Positions 36,152-46,361 of a stretch of DNA of 50,920 bases are shown here, piece after piece; positions within the stretch are counted from its first letter, which is position 1; every line of letters starts with the position of its first letter. Made by a program: the position numbers and the translations under genes. Location of the stretch: the NCBI RefSeq assembly GCF_003315515.1, contig NZ_QNRY01000030.1, forward strand, positions 1 through 50,920. Reading direction: 5' to 3'. This DNA is from Brenneria salicis ATCC 15712 = DSM 30166. Lineage in GTDB: Bacteria; Pseudomonadota; Gammaproteobacteria; Enterobacterales; Enterobacteriaceae. Under the pieces are notes generated by a model, which saw only the letters and a program-made list of their open reading frames with translations, searched no databases and was not told the origin of the DNA.

Positions 36152-36167
36152 AGTGACAACCATCACC
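36152..36167 (-). promoter_or_regulatory. Candidate CRP site upstream of udp
   Basis: AGTGA, six bases, TCACC: the GTGA-N6-TCAC core of a CRP site is complete, with outer bases off consensus. It is about 185 bp before udp, which in E. coli is controlled by CRP and CytR. The distance is somewhat long. Confidence 0.4.
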
Positions 36168-36319
36168 CATAAAAAAGAAACAAGAAACAGAATACATAAA
36201 AAACGCGATAGAGATCACAATTAAACACGCATAAAAACGGTTAACCCCATCATGCCGAAGCCACGCAAGACGGCTGGCGAGCGAAGGCTGGCGTGGTTTA
36301 GACAGGCTGAATAGCAACA

Positions 36320-36337
36320 GGGAGGCGCTCGCCTCCC
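36320..36337 (-). terminator. Hairpin after metE
   Basis: GGGAGGC and GCCTCCC form a 7-bp stem with a 4-nt loop (extendable by one G-C pair), 36 bp past the metE stop. The T-tract is poor, so termination is plausible but not certain. Confidence 0.5.
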
Positions 36338-36373
36338 TTACCTATGACTTTTACTTCACCACTTCACCGCCCA

Positions 36374-38644
36374 TCATGAAGCCTGTGCCGCACGCAAACG
36401 CTGCGCCGCCTGCACCATGTTCGCCAGCGCCTGCCGCGTTTCCGGCCAGCCACGGGTTTTCAGACCACAATCCGGGTTAACCCACAGACGTTCGGCGGGA
36501 ATGCGTTGCGCGGCTTTCAGCAACAATGCCTCCATCCACTCCACGCTCGGTACGTTCGGCGAATGGATATCGTACACGCCTGGGCCGATTTCGTTTGGAT
36601 ATTCAAACTCTTCAAACGATTCCAGCAACTCCATATCGGAACGAGAGGTTTCGATGGTAATCACATCCGCATCCAACGCCGCAACGGAATCCATGATGTC
36701 ATTGAACTCGCAATAACACATGTGAGTATGAATCTGAGTAGCGTCCCGCGCCACCGCCGCATTGAGGCGGAACGCGTCCACCGCCCACGTCAGATACGCA
36801 TCCCAGTCGGAGCGATGCAGCGGCAGACCTTCACGCAGCGCCGGTTCATCGATCTGAATAATACCGATACCCGCGTTTTCCAGATCGGCCACTTCATCCC
36901 GTAATGCCAGCGCGATTTGCCTGGCGATGGTTTCACGCGTCACATCTTCGCGCGGGAAAGACCAACAGAGGATCGTCACCGGGCCGGTCAGCATGCCTTT
37001 CATCGGCTTATCCGTCAGCGACTGCGCATACTTAGCCCATTCAACCGTGATGGCTTGCGGACGGCTGACATCGCCAATAATCACCGGTGGTTTCACGCAA
37101 CGAGAGCCATAACTCTGTACCCAGCCGTTCTGGGTAAAGATAAAACCATCCAGATGTTCGCCGAAGTATTCCACCATGTCATTACGCTCGGCTTCACCAT
37201 GCACCAGTACGTCCAGCCCCAGGCGTTCCTGCTCCGCCACCGCCTGCTTAATGTGTTCGGCGATACCGGTACGGTAATTGTTGCCGTCCAGCCGACCTTG
37301 TTTGAAGTCCAGACGCAGGCCGCGAATTTCCGTGGTTTGCGGGAAAGAGCCGATGGTGGTGGTTGGCCACGCGGGTAGATTGAAGCGCTCACGCTGGGCT
37401 TTGGCACGCAGCGGATACGGCTGCTGACGCTGACTGTCCTGCGGGGTAATGGCCGCCAGACGCTGTGCAACAGCGGCATTGTTAACCCGCGTGGAGGTGC
37501 GACGAGCACGAATCGGCGCACTGTACGCTTCCAGCGCCTGCCCGTTACCGTTATTCAGCGCCTGAGACAACAGCGACAATTCCGCACATTTCTGGACAGC
37601 AAACGCAAACCAGCTTTTCACTTCATCATCCAGACGCGTTTCCACACTGAGATCAATCGGGCTATGCAGCAGCGAACATGAACTGCCCAGCCACAACTTA
37701 CGCTTGTCCGCCAGCGGTTGCAGCCGCTCAAACCAGCTACTCAGATCGGCGCGCCAGACATTGCGCCCGTTGATCACCCCCAGCGACAGAAGCCAGTCGG
37801 CGGGCAATTGCGCATGTAATTGCGCCGCATCATCTTTACCGTGAACCAGATCGACATGCAGCCCCTGAACCGGCAGCGTCTTGATGGTATCCAGATTCTG
37901 CCCGATGCTGTCGAAATAGGTGGTCAGCAGCAGTTTTGTCCGTCCCTGCAACGCCTCATACGCCGGCTTGAACGCAGCCAGCCATTCTGACGGCAACTCC
38001 AGCACCAGCGCAGGCTCATCAATCTGTACCCACTCGATATCGCGTTTAGCCAGTTCGTCCAGCACCTGCTGATACACCGGCAGGATGTCCCGCAGCAATG
38101 ACAGGCGATCGAACTGCTCGCCTTTTACTTTCCCCAGCCACAGATAGGTGACCGGCCCCAGTAAAACGGGTTTCACTTTATGCCCCAGCGCCAGCGCCTC
38201 GTCTACTTCGGCCAGCAACTGGGTCCAGGTCAGCGTAAAGCGCTGCCCTTTGGTAAACTCAGGCACCATGTAGTGGTAGTTGGTATTGAACCACTTGGTC
38301 ATCTCCGCCGCCGCCGCAGGCTCCCCCGTTGGCGCACGTCCGCGGGCAATACGGAATAGCGTATCCAGATCGACGGAACCATCGGCATTCTGGTGACGCG
38401 CAGGCACGTTACCCAACAACAGGCTGGTGGTCAGCACATGATCGTACCAGGCAAAATCACCCACCGGCAGCAGATCAACGCCCGCATCCTTCTGTTGTTG
38501 CCAATGACGCGCACGTAATTCGCGTCCAACCGTCAGCAATTCTTGTTGTGTGGCGTTGCCTGCCCAGTAGCTTTCCTGCGCTTTTTTCAATTCACGTCGT
38601 AATCCTACACGCGGAAAACCCAGTGTGTGATTCAAAATCGCCAT
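36374..38644 (-). CDS. metE: Cobalamin-independent methionine synthase MetE
   Basis: Transfers a methyl group from methyltetrahydropteroyl-triglutamate to homocysteine. The product is 756 aa (E. coli 753). Both TIM-barrel halves are present; zinc ligands are in [11 protein letters not shown] and the Cys of [11 protein letters not shown], and [15 protein letters not shown] is conserved. Two ATG codons abut (38647, 38644); the second gives [14 protein letters not shown] and better spacing from GAGGA. It is divergent from its activator gene metR, as in E. coli. Confidence 0.97.
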   Translation of the reverse strand: MAILNHTLGFPRVGLRRELKKAQESYWAGNATQQELLTVGRELRARHWQQQKDAGVDLLPVGDFAWYDHVLTTSLLLGNVPARHQNADGSVDLDTLFRIARGRAPTGEPAAAAEMTKWFNTNYHYMVPEFTKGQRFTLTWTQLLAEVDEALALGHKVKPVLLGPVTYLWLGKVKGEQFDRLSLLRDILPVYQQVLDELAKRDIEWVQIDEPALVLELPSEWLAAFKPAYEALQGRTKLLLTTYFDSIGQNLDTIKTLPVQGLHVDLVHGKDDAAQLHAQLPADWLLSLGVINGRNVWRADLSSWFERLQPLADKRKLWLGSSCSLLHSPIDLSVETRLDDEVKSWFAFAVQKCAELSLLSQALNNGNGQALEAYSAPIRARRTSTRVNNAAVAQRLAAITPQDSQRQQPYPLRAKAQRERFNLPAWPTTTIGSFPQTTEIRGLRLDFKQGRLDGNNYRTGIAEHIKQAVAEQERLGLDVLVHGEAERNDMVEYFGEHLDGFIFTQNGWVQSYGSRCVKPPVIIGDVSRPQAITVEWAKYAQSLTDKPMKGMLTGPVTILCWSFPREDVTRETIARQIALALRDEVADLENAGIGIIQIDEPALREGLPLHRSDWDAYLTWAVDAFRLNAAVARDATQIHTHMCYCEFNDIMDSVAALDADVITIETSRSDMELLESFEEFEYPNEIGPGVYDIHSPNVPSVEWMEALLLKAAQRIPAERLWVNPDCGLKTRGWPETRQALANMVQAAQRLRAAQAS

Positions 38645-38660
38645 CATTAAATCCTCATTT

Positions 38661-38692
38661 AGCCATCCAGATGTTTACACATCCATAATCTG
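38661..38692. promoter_or_regulatory. Candidate MetJ operator in the metE/metR gap
   Basis: Four adjacent 8-bp units (AGCCATCC, AGATGTTT, ACACATCC, ATAATCTG) resemble the met box AGACGTCT; the second matches at 6 of 8 and others at about 5 or fewer. MetJ is expected to bind tandem boxes here. Match quality is modest. Confidence 0.4.
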
Positions 38693-38748
38693 CAGGTAGT
38701 GTATTGAGCACAAGCGCAATTTATTCACCGTCACTGTGAAGGACTCTC

Positions 38749-39684
38749 ATGATCGAATTTAAACACCTGCGAACACTGCAAGCGCTGCGCAATACGGGAT
38801 CGTTAGCCGCCGCCGCCGCCTCACTCCATCAGACTCAGTCGGCGCTGTCCCACCAGTTCAGCGATCTGGAACAACGTCTTGGATTCAGGCTATTTGTTCG
38901 AAAAAGTCAGCCGCTGCGCTTTACGCCACAGGGTGAGATTCTGTTGCAGTTGGCTGAACAGGTGTTGCCGCAAATCCAGCAGGCATTGCAGGCCTGCCAT
39001 GAGCCGCACCAGACCACGCTGCGCCTGGCGATTGAGTGTCATAGCTGTATTCAGTGGCTGACGCCGGCGCTGGATGCGTTCCAGCAAAGCTGGCCGCAGG
39101 TGGTCATGGACTTCAAATCCGGCGTGACGTTTGATCCTCAGCCCGCGTTGCAGCAGGGCGAACTGGATCTGGTCATGACTTCGGACATCATGCCTCGCAG
39201 CGGATTGCATTACTCGCCGTTGTTTGATTTTGAGGTACGGCTGGTGCTGGCGCCCGATCACCCGCTGGTGGAAAAAACAAAAATCGAACCTGACGATCTT
39301 AGCGCTGAAACGCTGATGATTTACCCGGTACAACGCCAACGGCTGGATGTGTGGCGTCATTTTTTACAACCGGCGGCTATCAGCCCAACCTTAAAAAGCG
39401 TGGACAACACGTTACTGTTGATTCAAATGGTAGCTGCGCGGATGGGCATCGCCGCACTACCGCACTGGGTGGTGGAAAGTTTTGAACGTCAGGGATTGAT
39501 TGTCACCAAAACGTTGGGCGAAGGACTCTGGAGCCGGCTGTACGCCGCCGTCAGGGACGGAGAACAGCGCCAGCCGGTGCTTGAAGCCTTTATTCGTTTG
39601 GCACGTCAGCACGCTTGCGAACACTTGCCGTTTGTACGGAACGCGTCAAGACCCAACGCCGGTGCACCCATAGCGAGGACATAA
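38749..39684 (+). CDS. metR: LysR-type transcriptional activator MetR
   Basis: Homocysteine-responsive activator of metE and other methionine genes. The product is 311 aa. The N-terminal winged helix-turn-helix is [35 protein letters not shown], followed by a periplasmic-binding-protein-like effector domain. It is divergent from metE. Its last 95 bp overlap the 3' end of the convergent yigM gene on the other strand. Confidence 0.95.
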   Translation: MIEFKHLRTLQALRNTGSLAAAAASLHQTQSALSHQFSDLEQRLGFRLFVRKSQPLRFTPQGEILLQLAEQVLPQIQQALQACHEPHQTTLRLAIECHSCIQWLTPALDAFQQSWPQVVMDFKSGVTFDPQPALQQGELDLVMTSDIMPRSGLHYSPLFDFEVRLVLAPDHPLVEKTKIEPDDLSAETLMIYPVQRQRLDVWRHFLQPAAISPTLKSVDNTLLLIQMVAARMGIAALPHWVVESFERQGLIVTKTLGEGLWSRLYAAVRDGEQRQPVLEAFIRLARQHACEHLPFVRNASRPNAGAPIART

Positions 39685-40489
39685 TAATCAGTGCGCCAAT
39701 GATAAAACTCGGCCAATGGGGTTTTTCCTGCCAGATAGCCAGATTGACGAGGAGCGCCGCGGGCACATGGAAATTATTCATGATCCCCAGCGTTCCGGCA
39801 TCAACCTGGGTGGCGCCGTAGTTCCACATGAAATATCCCAGCCCTGAGGCCGCGACGCCCAACCAGACCAAAACCCCCCATTGCAATGATGTCGTGGGGA
39901 GTTTATCGGGGTTACCGAACAGCAACCAGGCGATGACTGAAACCGCCAACGCGCCCAAATAAAACCAGGAAAACGCAGTATGTTGCGGCATCGGATGTAC
40001 TTCCATCAGGCGCTTGTAACCCACCTGTCCGATCGCAAAAAAGATATTCGCCGCCTGCACCAGAATCAGGCCCCAGACAAAATGAGGACTAATCTCGTCA
40101 TAGCGGATCACGGCCGCCCCCAGCACCGCCAATAACGCGCTAAAGACATATCCCCAACGTAGCCGCTCACGTCGCAGCAGATCGTAAATCAACGTGACAT
40201 ACAGTGGCGTCATGACCGTAAAAAGCAAAAACTCAGGCACAGTCAAATACAGATAAGCCTGGAAAACAAACAGATACATGATCCCTAACTGACACGCGCC
40301 CACCAGCAGATACAGGAAAAGGACACGCGGCGAATAGCTGCGCCAGCGTAGGAATGGCAAGAAAACCAACGCCGCCAGCCCAACACGCATCAATACCGAA
40401 AACCAGCTATCCACCTGACCGGCAAGATATTCCCCAATCAGACTGAATGAAAAAGCCCATAAGATGGTGGTAATAACAAGTAATGTCAC
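39590..40489 (-). CDS. yigM: EamA/DMT family transporter YigM (biotin transporter)
   Basis: Inner-membrane transporter of the drug/metabolite superfamily; E. coli YigM (BioP) takes up biotin. The product is 299 aa, the E. coli length, with about ten hydrophobic segments; VSVLMR-type [35 protein letters not shown] and [21 protein letters not shown] match closely. The start codon is GTG at 40489. It overlaps metR tail to tail by 95 bp. Confidence 0.92.
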   Translation of the reverse strand: MTLLVITTILWAFSFSLIGEYLAGQVDSWFSVLMRVGLAALVFLPFLRWRSYSPRVLFLYLLVGACQLGIMYLFVFQAYLYLTVPEFLLFTVMTPLYVTLIYDLLRRERLRWGYVFSALLAVLGAAVIRYDEISPHFVWGLILVQAANIFFAIGQVGYKRLMEVHPMPQHTAFSWFYLGALAVSVIAWLLFGNPDKLPTTSLQWGVLVWLGVAASGLGYFMWNYGATQVDAGTLGIMNNFHVPAALLVNLAIWQEKPHWPSFIIGALIIMSSLWVHRRWVLTRSVQTASVRKRADVPNE

Positions 40490-40665
40490 AGTGAAATCCG
40501 CTCAATAAAAAAGTGCCTTTATTGTAATGGAGAATAGTGAGTAGATTTCAAACAAATAAGTTTACATCCGTATAAATAACAAACGAACAGTAACACCGAG
40601 GATAGCTGGCAGAAGGCGTAAATAGCCGACGAATAACCGTTCAAGTGGTACACCACATCAAAAAT

Positions 40666-40699
40666 AAAACCCCTGCCAGATAATTCTGGCAGGGGTTTT
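40666..40699 (-). terminator. Strong terminator after pagP
   Basis: AAAACCCCTGCCAGA and TCTGGCAGGGGTTTT form a perfect 15-bp stem with a 4-nt loop, followed on the minus strand by a T-rich tail. It lies 37 bp past the pagP stop and isolates pagP from yigM. Confidence 0.92.
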
Positions 40700-40736
40700 A
40701 TCGAATCACTCTTCAAAAGATCGGTATATATGTCGA

Positions 40737-41363
40737 TTAAATTTGCCATCTGAACCAGGCAAAAAAGACGTTACCATTATTATAGGTGCCGGGAATATAA
40801 GTGGCCTGGAAAGATAAATTTTTATAACTAACTGATGCTAAAGGTAATAAAACCGGGATAGGAATATAATTCCAGTTATCGCGCATCGTCACGCCAGCGG
40901 TGAACCCTAATCCCAATTGGAAATCCTGATCGCGGGCAGGCCGCCAGCGTTTCTCAAAACCATAGCCGCCAATAGGCTCCCATTTATTATGGGAATCCTT
41001 AAACGCCATAATATAGAGTGAATGCCAGTCGCGGTCTTCATCCTGACGAGAAACGCCGTAACCCGCTCCCCACGGACGTTCATTATACTCATCCGTCTTT
41101 TCTTTATCGTAAGTCCAGCGATTATGCCAGGTGATCGCGGGAATGTAGATATCATGATTGGGCGATGCCGACCACGTTTTAGATAAGTTATTTTTACTCC
41201 TCTGCCACCAGCTTTCATCATGGCTCGTCGCAGCGGTATTATCGGTGTTCGCCGCACTGCCATTGTTATCCAGATCTGAGGAATTCCCCGCAGCATGAAC
41301 GGCTAACGGCATGCCAGATAACGCCGCCAAATGCAAGGTAATTAAAAGACGTTTTAAATACAT
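40737..41363 (-). CDS. pagP: Lipid A palmitoyltransferase PagP
   Basis: Outer-membrane beta-barrel enzyme that moves a palmitate from phospholipid to lipid A. The product is 208 aa. A signal peptide ends near VHA|AGNSS; then comes a 25-residue Asn/Ser/Asp/Thr-rich stretch not found in the shorter E. coli protein (186 aa). Catalytic residues are present: His in IYIPAITWH and Asp-Ser in [53 protein letters not shown] and [11 protein letters not shown] are near-identical to E. coli. It is a single gene with its own terminator. Confidence 0.95.
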   Translation of the reverse strand: MYLKRLLITLHLAALSGMPLAVHAAGNSSDLDNNGSAANTDNTAATSHDESWWQRSKNNLSKTWSASPNHDIYIPAITWHNRWTYDKEKTDEYNERPWGAGYGVSRQDEDRDWHSLYIMAFKDSHNKWEPIGGYGFEKRWRPARDQDFQLGLGFTAGVTMRDNWNYIPIPVLLPLASVSYKNLSFQATYIPGTYNNGNVFFAWFRWQI

Positions 41364-41611
41364 ATAAGACTCTCTGCCACTAATATCATTATCGATTCAG
41401 GCTTTCAAATTGCCGCGATGTCAGCCATTTTCTCTCGAATAATTTACTAATCTAATCATCCCATCGGGATTCATCCGTTTACCACTTTCCTGCTTCTTTA
41501 AATTGCTGGATAACTTACAAACACCAGAATTATATAGCTCAAATTTTTCGGCCTGCACAGATGAGACGACCATAAAGCCGTTATTATGTATCTGCTATTG
41601 ACAACAGGTGT

Positions 41612-41626
41612 TAAATAAATTTAAGC
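41612..41626 (-). promoter_or_regulatory. Weak PhoP-box-like repeat upstream of pagP
   Basis: On the minus strand GCTTA, five bases, ATTTA compare with the PhoP box GTTTA-N5-GTTTA; each half has one mismatch. pagP is PhoP-activated in Salmonella. The distance from the likely -10 is large, so the call is weak. Confidence 0.25.
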
Positions 41627-41668
41627 CAGAAGGGAGGTTTCAGAAATTTCTCATCTGAAATAACAAAA

Positions 41669-41691
41669 AACCATCTGAAAGTCAGATGGTT
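41669..41691 (-). terminator. Terminator after cysE
   Basis: AACCATCTGA and TCAGATGGTT form a 10-bp stem with a 3-nt loop, followed on the minus strand by TTTTGTTATT. It ends the secB-gpsA-cysE transcript. Confidence 0.88.
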
Positions 41692-41721
41692 GGATAAATA
41701 AAAAGCCGAAATGAATAGCAA

Positions 41722-42543
41722 CTAAATACCATCACCGTATTCAAAACCGCGATTAACGCCATTGAAATACTGATCCATATCCATCGCGGGTTTTTCGGTT
41801 TCTGGCCGCCCCACAATTCGGGCAGGCACACCAGCAGCCGTGGTATGTGGCGGCACCGATTGCAACACCACCGACCCCGCGCCAATCTTGGCGCCGCACC
41901 CTACTTCAATATTTCCCAAAATCTTGGCGCCAGCGCCGATCATCACGCCTTCACGAATCTTAGGATGACGATCGCCGCTGGTTTTGCCCGTACCGCCCAG
42001 GGTAACGGACTGGAGGATGGAAACATCATTCTCAACGACCGCCGTTTCCCCGATCACGATGCCAGTGGCATGATCGAGCATGATCCCATAACCAATGGTG
42101 GCGGCAGGGTGGATATCAACGCCAAAAGAGACTGAAATCTGATTCTGAAAATAGATTGCTAACGCTTTGCGATCCTGTAACCAGAGCCAGTGTCCGATAC
42201 GATAAGCCTGTAACGCATGAAATCCTTTCAGATACAGCAATGGAGTAGAGTATTTATCCACCGCCGGATCGCGCAGGCATACCGCACGGATATCACGGGC
42301 GGCGGAAATAATCATCTGTGGATCGGCATGGTAAGCCTCTTCGACAACCTCACGAATGGCTATCGCCGGCATAATCGGGTTCGCCAGTTTGTTAGCCAGC
42401 ATATAGCTTAACGCGCTGCCCAGATTCTCATGCTTTAGCAATGTGGCATGAAAAAAACTGGCCAGCATAGGTTCGCAGTCCGCCAGACTACGCGCTTCAG
42501 CCTTGATATTTTTCCAGACCAGTTCCAGTTCTTCTGTCGACAT
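41722..42543 (-). CDS. cysE: Serine O-acetyltransferase CysE
   Basis: Acetylates serine in the first step of cysteine synthesis; feedback-inhibited by cysteine. The product is 273 aa, as in E. coli. The left-handed beta-helix has hexapeptide repeats with the catalytic region VDIHPAATIGYGIMLDHATGIVIGETA, and the tail ends FEYGDGI, the C-terminal peptide known to dock on CysK. The ATG at 42543 matches E. coli and has GGAGAG upstream. It follows gpsA by 141 bp. Confidence 0.97.
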   Translation of the reverse strand: MSTEELELVWKNIKAEARSLADCEPMLASFFHATLLKHENLGSALSYMLANKLANPIMPAIAIREVVEEAYHADPQMIISAARDIRAVCLRDPAVDKYSTPLLYLKGFHALQAYRIGHWLWLQDRKALAIYFQNQISVSFGVDIHPAATIGYGIMLDHATGIVIGETAVVENDVSILQSVTLGGTGKTSGDRHPKIREGVMIGAGAKILGNIEVGCGAKIGAGSVVLQSVPPHTTAAGVPARIVGRPETEKPAMDMDQYFNGVNRGFEYGDGI

Positions 42544-42684
42544 TGCCTTACTCTCCGCAGTACCACGCATCGCAACACTATTTTCGCTATTACAAAATGA
42601 TTATCGCCAATACCATTCGTATACAAAAAATAAAAGATACGATGAAGCCCCCTGAATCAGGAAGCCCGGTAGAAAACGAGATGC

Positions 42685-43704
42685 TTATAATCGGGCGCTT
42701 TCATCTTTACGCGTGCGTCCCAACAGACTTAACGCGGCTTCACGCGCATCCTTGCCGCAATACAGCACTTGCCAAAGCTGTTCGGTAATCGGCATTTCAA
42801 CGCCATTACGCTGCGCTAACGCCAGCACTTCCTTGGTGTTACGGTATCCTTCCACAACCTGACCAATCTTATCCTGCGCCGCCTGCACATCCATGCCCTG
42901 CCCCAACATCATGCCGAACCGCCGGTTGCGAGACTGATTATCCGTACAAGTCAGGACCAGATCGCCCAGTCCCGCCATCCCCATGAAGGTGGCAGCTTCG
43001 GCGCCCAGAGCAACGCCCAGCCGGGTCATCTCCGCCAGGCCGCGCGTGATCAATGCAGTGCGCGCATTAGCGCCAAACCCCATGCCGTCAGACATGCCCG
43101 CACCAATAGCAATCACGTTTTTCACCGCGCCGCCAAGCTGTACGCCGATAAAATCAGGGTTGCTATATACGCGGAAACTTTTACCACAGTGCAGCAGGTG
43201 CTGGAGATCGTCGGCAAAATCACTGTCCGTTGCCGCCAGAGCAATCGCCGTTGGTAAACCTGCCGCCAGTTCTTTGGCAAACGTCGGGCCGGATACCACT
43301 GCCAGAGGAATTTGCTCGCCTAATGCTTCACGCGCCACATCCTGGAGCAAACGTCCGGTTTCCGCCTCCAGCCCTTTGGTCGCCCAGACGATTCGGGCAT
43401 CCGCACGCAAATGAGGTTTGATCTGACGCAACACGTCGCCAAACACATGACTGGGCACCACCACCAGCACATTTCTGCTTGCGGTCAAAGCGTGCGCCAG
43501 ATCGGTTTCCAGTTCCAGCGAATGGGGAAAAGAGACATCTGGCAGGAATGCCTGATTGCAGCGAGCGGCTTGCAACGCCTGAACGTGCCTGGGGTCGTGT
43601 CCCCAGAGCACCACGCGATGACCGTTGCGCGCCAGCGTAATGGCCAGCGCGGTGCCGTAGGAACCGGCGCCGATGACTGTCATGGAAGCGTCAGACACGT
43701 TCAT
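42685..43704 (-). CDS. gpsA: Glycerol-3-phosphate dehydrogenase GpsA
   Basis: NAD(P)-dependent enzyme making sn-glycerol-3-phosphate for phospholipids. The product is 339 aa. The nucleotide loop is [20 protein letters not shown] and the catalytic Lys lies in [35 protein letters not shown] is conserved. Its start overlaps the secB stop as TGATG, showing translational coupling. Confidence 0.97.
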   Translation of the reverse strand: MNVSDASMTVIGAGSYGTALAITLARNGHRVVLWGHDPRHVQALQAARCNQAFLPDVSFPHSLELETDLAHALTASRNVLVVVPSHVFGDVLRQIKPHLRADARIVWATKGLEAETGRLLQDVAREALGEQIPLAVVSGPTFAKELAAGLPTAIALAATDSDFADDLQHLLHCGKSFRVYSNPDFIGVQLGGAVKNVIAIGAGMSDGMGFGANARTALITRGLAEMTRLGVALGAEAATFMGMAGLGDLVLTCTDNQSRNRRFGMMLGQGMDVQAAQDKIGQVVEGYRNTKEVLALAQRNGVEMPITEQLWQVLYCGKDAREAALSLLGRTRKDESARL

Positions 43705-44174
43705 CAGGCATCCTGATGCGTTGCAGCGCCTTCGCCGTCGGCCTGCTGCTGCAAATAGTTCATGAACAGCGCATCAAAGTTTACCGGCGCCAGGTTCAGT
43801 TGCGGGAATGTACCGCGGGATACCAGACTGGTAATACACTCACGCGCATAAGGAAACAGGATATTCGGGCAATATGCGCCCAGGCAGTGCGCCAGTTGAG
43901 TACCTTCGATACCGCCAACGGTAAAAATACCTCCCTGCTGAACTTCGCACAGAAACGCCGTTTCCTCACCCAGAGAAGCCGTTACCGTCACGCGCAACAC
44001 CACTTCATAGATATCTTCCGCCAGTTGGCTGGAAGCGGTATCCAAATCCAGTTTAACTTCAGGTTGCCACTCTTGCTGGAACACCTGAGGCGCGTTCGGC
44101 GCTTCAAAAGAAATATCCTTGGTATAAATACGTTGGATTTGGAAAGACATTTCAGTGTTGTTTTGTTCAGACAT
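43704..44174 (-). CDS. secB: Protein-export chaperone SecB
   Basis: Tetrameric cytosolic chaperone that keeps preproteins unfolded and passes them to SecA. The product is 156 aa (E. coli 155). [21 protein letters not shown] and [36 protein letters not shown] are near-identical to E. coli. First gene of secB-gpsA-cysE. In E. coli grxC lies just upstream; here the 155 bp to yibN hold no gene. Confidence 0.97.
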   Translation of the reverse strand: MSEQNNTEMSFQIQRIYTKDISFEAPNAPQVFQQEWQPEVKLDLDTASSQLAEDIYEVVLRVTVTASLGEETAFLCEVQQGGIFTVGGIEGTQLAHCLGAYCPNILFPYARECITSLVSRGTFPQLNLAPVNFDALFMNYLQQQADGEGAATHQDA

Positions 44175-44283
44175 GTTAACTCATACCTTTTGTTAGATTT
44201 CCCTGACGTGTTCCATCGTCACTGGAGGAACAGACGCCCGCACATTACATTATCTTAGCGCGACAGCCAGCCCAAAGGATCAT

Positions 44284-44318
44284 GCGGCGAAAATTTACGG
44301 CGCATGCGGTTTCGCCGC
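44284..44318 (-). repeat. Inverted repeat after yibN
   Basis: GCGGCGAAA and TTTCGCCGC form a 9-bp stem with a 17-nt loop, 11 bp past the yibN stop. No T-tract is visible; it could be a terminator remnant or the scar of the missing grxC. Confidence 0.45.
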
Positions 44319-44329
44319 TGGCCTTTTAC

Positions 44330-44761
44330 TTACTTTCCACGAACTAAAGGCAGGTTTTCGCCGCTCCAGCCCGCCAGACCGTCTTTCAGTACCACGACCC
44401 GTTCAAACCCGGCTTTCAACAGATTGTTCGCCGCGTCGCGCGAGGATAACCCGTTGGCGCAAACCACGATAACCGGCTGGGATTTGTGTTTATCCAACTC
44501 GCCTACGCCGCCATTTTTAATGTCGTTAGGTAACAGGTTAAACGCGTTGGCGATATGACCACGGCGATAGTCGTCACGATTGCGGATATCAACAACCACG
44601 GCGTCTTCTTTATTGATCAATTGGATCGCTTCACTGCGAACCACATCTTTCACCTTAGACAGTTTACTCTTCACAGTAAGCACAATAACGGCAATCAGCA
44701 GAGCAACCCAGGCCACGCTCAATATAGGGTTCCTGCTGATAAATGACATAATCTCTTGCAT
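44330..44761 (-). CDS. yibN: Membrane-anchored rhodanese-like protein YibN
   Basis: A 143-aa protein with one N-terminal membrane helix (about 10-29) and a cytoplasmic rhodanese domain: [25 protein letters not shown], then the active loop [13 protein letters not shown] and [20 protein letters not shown]. The Cys sits at the catalytic position; from memory, E. coli YibN has Asp there and Cys further on. The sulfur acceptor is unknown. It is divergent from envC. Confidence 0.9.
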   Translation of the reverse strand: MQEIMSFISRNPILSVAWVALLIAVIVLTVKSKLSKVKDVVRSEAIQLINKEDAVVVDIRNRDDYRRGHIANAFNLLPNDIKNGGVGELDKHKSQPVIVVCANGLSSRDAANNLLKAGFERVVVLKDGLAGWSGENLPLVRGK

Positions 44762-45057
44762 GGGGTGTAACGACTCCCAAATCAGTTAAGCGATAAAATA
44801 TAAGGTTCCTGAGTATACCTGCGTGATACGGCAATTACAGCCAGTAAGCCAAGATAGCGTACTGAATCTGCGGCGCAATACGTAAAAATCACTGCGCCAA
44901 TGATGTAATTCAACCATTCTATGCGTATCCGTTCCCATTTATCTATTATTGATGCACCTGTCGCGCCAATTCCGTGCCACCATAGTCACGCTTGGAAATA
45001 GAAATCCGGCAAGAGACAACTGGCAAGCCGCTGTTCATCGTGGAATAATCCGTCGTT

Positions 45058-46359
45058 ATGAGTAAAAAAGCGTTATCCGTTCAGTCAAGAGTGGCATGTA
45101 ACGCCCGTCGCCGTTCACCGGAGTTACATAAGCTGTTCACCCGATGCGCCTGCGCCCTTTGCGTCGGCGTTTTGTTATTGCCCGGCGTCAGCCAGGGTGC
45201 GGATAATCAGCAACAGTTGAAAACGTTGCAGCAGGATATCGCCGAGAAGGAAAAACGCGTTCAAGTACAACAAAAACAGCGCGGCGCCTTGCTTCAGCAG
45301 TTGAAAAAACAGGAACAGTCCATCGCGCAATCCAGCCGCCAATTGCATGAAACGCGCAATACCCTGTCCGCATTAGACAAAGAACTGAGCGCACTAAACA
45401 CCTCCATATCCCGATTACTGACGCAGCAGAACGAACAACAGCGCACCCTTTCCCGCCAGCTTGACGCGGCGTTCCGTCAGGGGCAACACAGCGCCTTGCA
45501 ACTGATTCTGAGCAGCGAGGAAAGCCAACGCAGCGAGCGCATTCTGGCCTATTTCGGCTATCTGAACGAGGCGCGCCAGAAATCCATCGCCGAGTTGCAG
45601 CAAACGAGCGCCGAGCTTGCCAGTCAACGCACGCTGCTGGAACAAAAACAGACGCAACAAAAAACGCTGTTGAACGATCGGCAACAACAGCAACAGGCGC
45701 TGGAACAAGCCCGTTCCGAACGGAAGAAAACCCTCTCAACGCTCGAAAGCTCGCTGGAAAAAGATCAGCAACAACTGACGGAACTGCGTCAGAATGAAGC
45801 GCGTCTGCGCAATCAAATCGCCCGCGCGGAACGCGAAGCGAAAGCGCGAGCCGAACGCGAAGCCCGCGAAGCCGCAAAAGTGCGGGAGAAAGCGGAGCAA
45901 GCCAAACGCAGCGGCGGCAGCTACAAACCCACGGAAAATGAGCGCTCGCTGATGGCGCGCACCGGCGGTCTTGGTCGTCCGTCAGGACAGGCCGTCTGGC
46001 CGGTGCGCGGCGGTATCGAACATCGCTTTGGCGAACCGCTGCAAGGCGAACTACGCTGGAAAGGGCTGGTGATCACCGCGCCGGAAGGCACGGAAGTCAA
46101 AGCCATCGCCGACGGCACCGTCCTGATGGCCGACTGGCTGCAAGGCTATGGTCTGGTGGTGGTCGTCCAGCATGGTAAAGGCGATATGAGCTTATACGGT
46201 TACAATCAAAGCGCACTGGTCTCCGTTGGCGCCCAGGTGAAAGCCGGTCAGCCCATTGCCCTCGTCGGCACCAGTGGCGGGCAAAGCCAGCCCGCGCTTT
46301 ACTTTGAAATTCGCCGCCAGGGTCAGGCGGTTAATCCACAACCTTGGCTGGGAAGGTAG
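45058..46359 (+). CDS. envC: Murein hydrolase activator EnvC
   Basis: Periplasmic activator of amidases AmiA and AmiB at the septum, itself controlled by FtsEX. The product is 433 aa: a signal peptide ending near SQG|ADNQQ, a long Gln/Glu/Arg-rich coiled coil (about 50-290) and a C-terminal LytM domain (GGIEHRFGEPL...GYGLVVVVQHGKGDMSLYGYNQ) that, as in E. coli, lacks the full catalytic set. In E. coli gpmM precedes envC; here the upstream 296 bp hold no gene. Confidence 0.94.
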   Translation: MSKKALSVQSRVACNARRRSPELHKLFTRCACALCVGVLLLPGVSQGADNQQQLKTLQQDIAEKEKRVQVQQKQRGALLQQLKKQEQSIAQSSRQLHETRNTLSALDKELSALNTSISRLLTQQNEQQRTLSRQLDAAFRQGQHSALQLILSSEESQRSERILAYFGYLNEARQKSIAELQQTSAELASQRTLLEQKQTQQKTLLNDRQQQQQALEQARSERKKTLSTLESSLEKDQQQLTELRQNEARLRNQIARAEREAKARAEREAREAAKVREKAEQAKRSGGSYKPTENERSLMARTGGLGRPSGQAVWPVRGGIEHRFGEPLQGELRWKGLVITAPEGTEVKAIADGTVLMADWLQGYGLVVVVQHGKGDMSLYGYNQSALVSVGAQVKAGQPIALVGTSGGQSQPALYFEIRRQGQAVNPQPWLGR

Positions 46360-46361
46360 TC

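Larger units (their letters stand above)
35972..36373. other. udp/metE intergenic region
   Basis: About 400 bp with no convincing gene, AT-rich in the udp-proximal half. It holds a CRP-like site (36152-36167), a GGCTGGCG direct repeat (36272-36279 and 36286-36293) inside CCACGC/GCGTGG arms (36261-36296), and the metE hairpin. In E. coli ysgA (dlhH) lies between metE and udp; it is absent here. Confidence 0.6.
41364..41721. other. pagP upstream region and cysE terminator region
   Basis: About 358 bp, strongly AT-rich, with no gene. On the minus strand a TATAAT -10 (41529-41534) precedes pagP by about 165 bp with a poor -35, the usual look of an activator-dependent promoter. A PhoP-box-like pair (41612-41626) and the cysE terminator lie further out. 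Confidence 0.5.

Noticed and set aside
40519-40749. 76-codon minus-strand frame after pagP
   Set aside because: It runs through the strong pagP terminator hairpin and overlaps the pagP 3' end.
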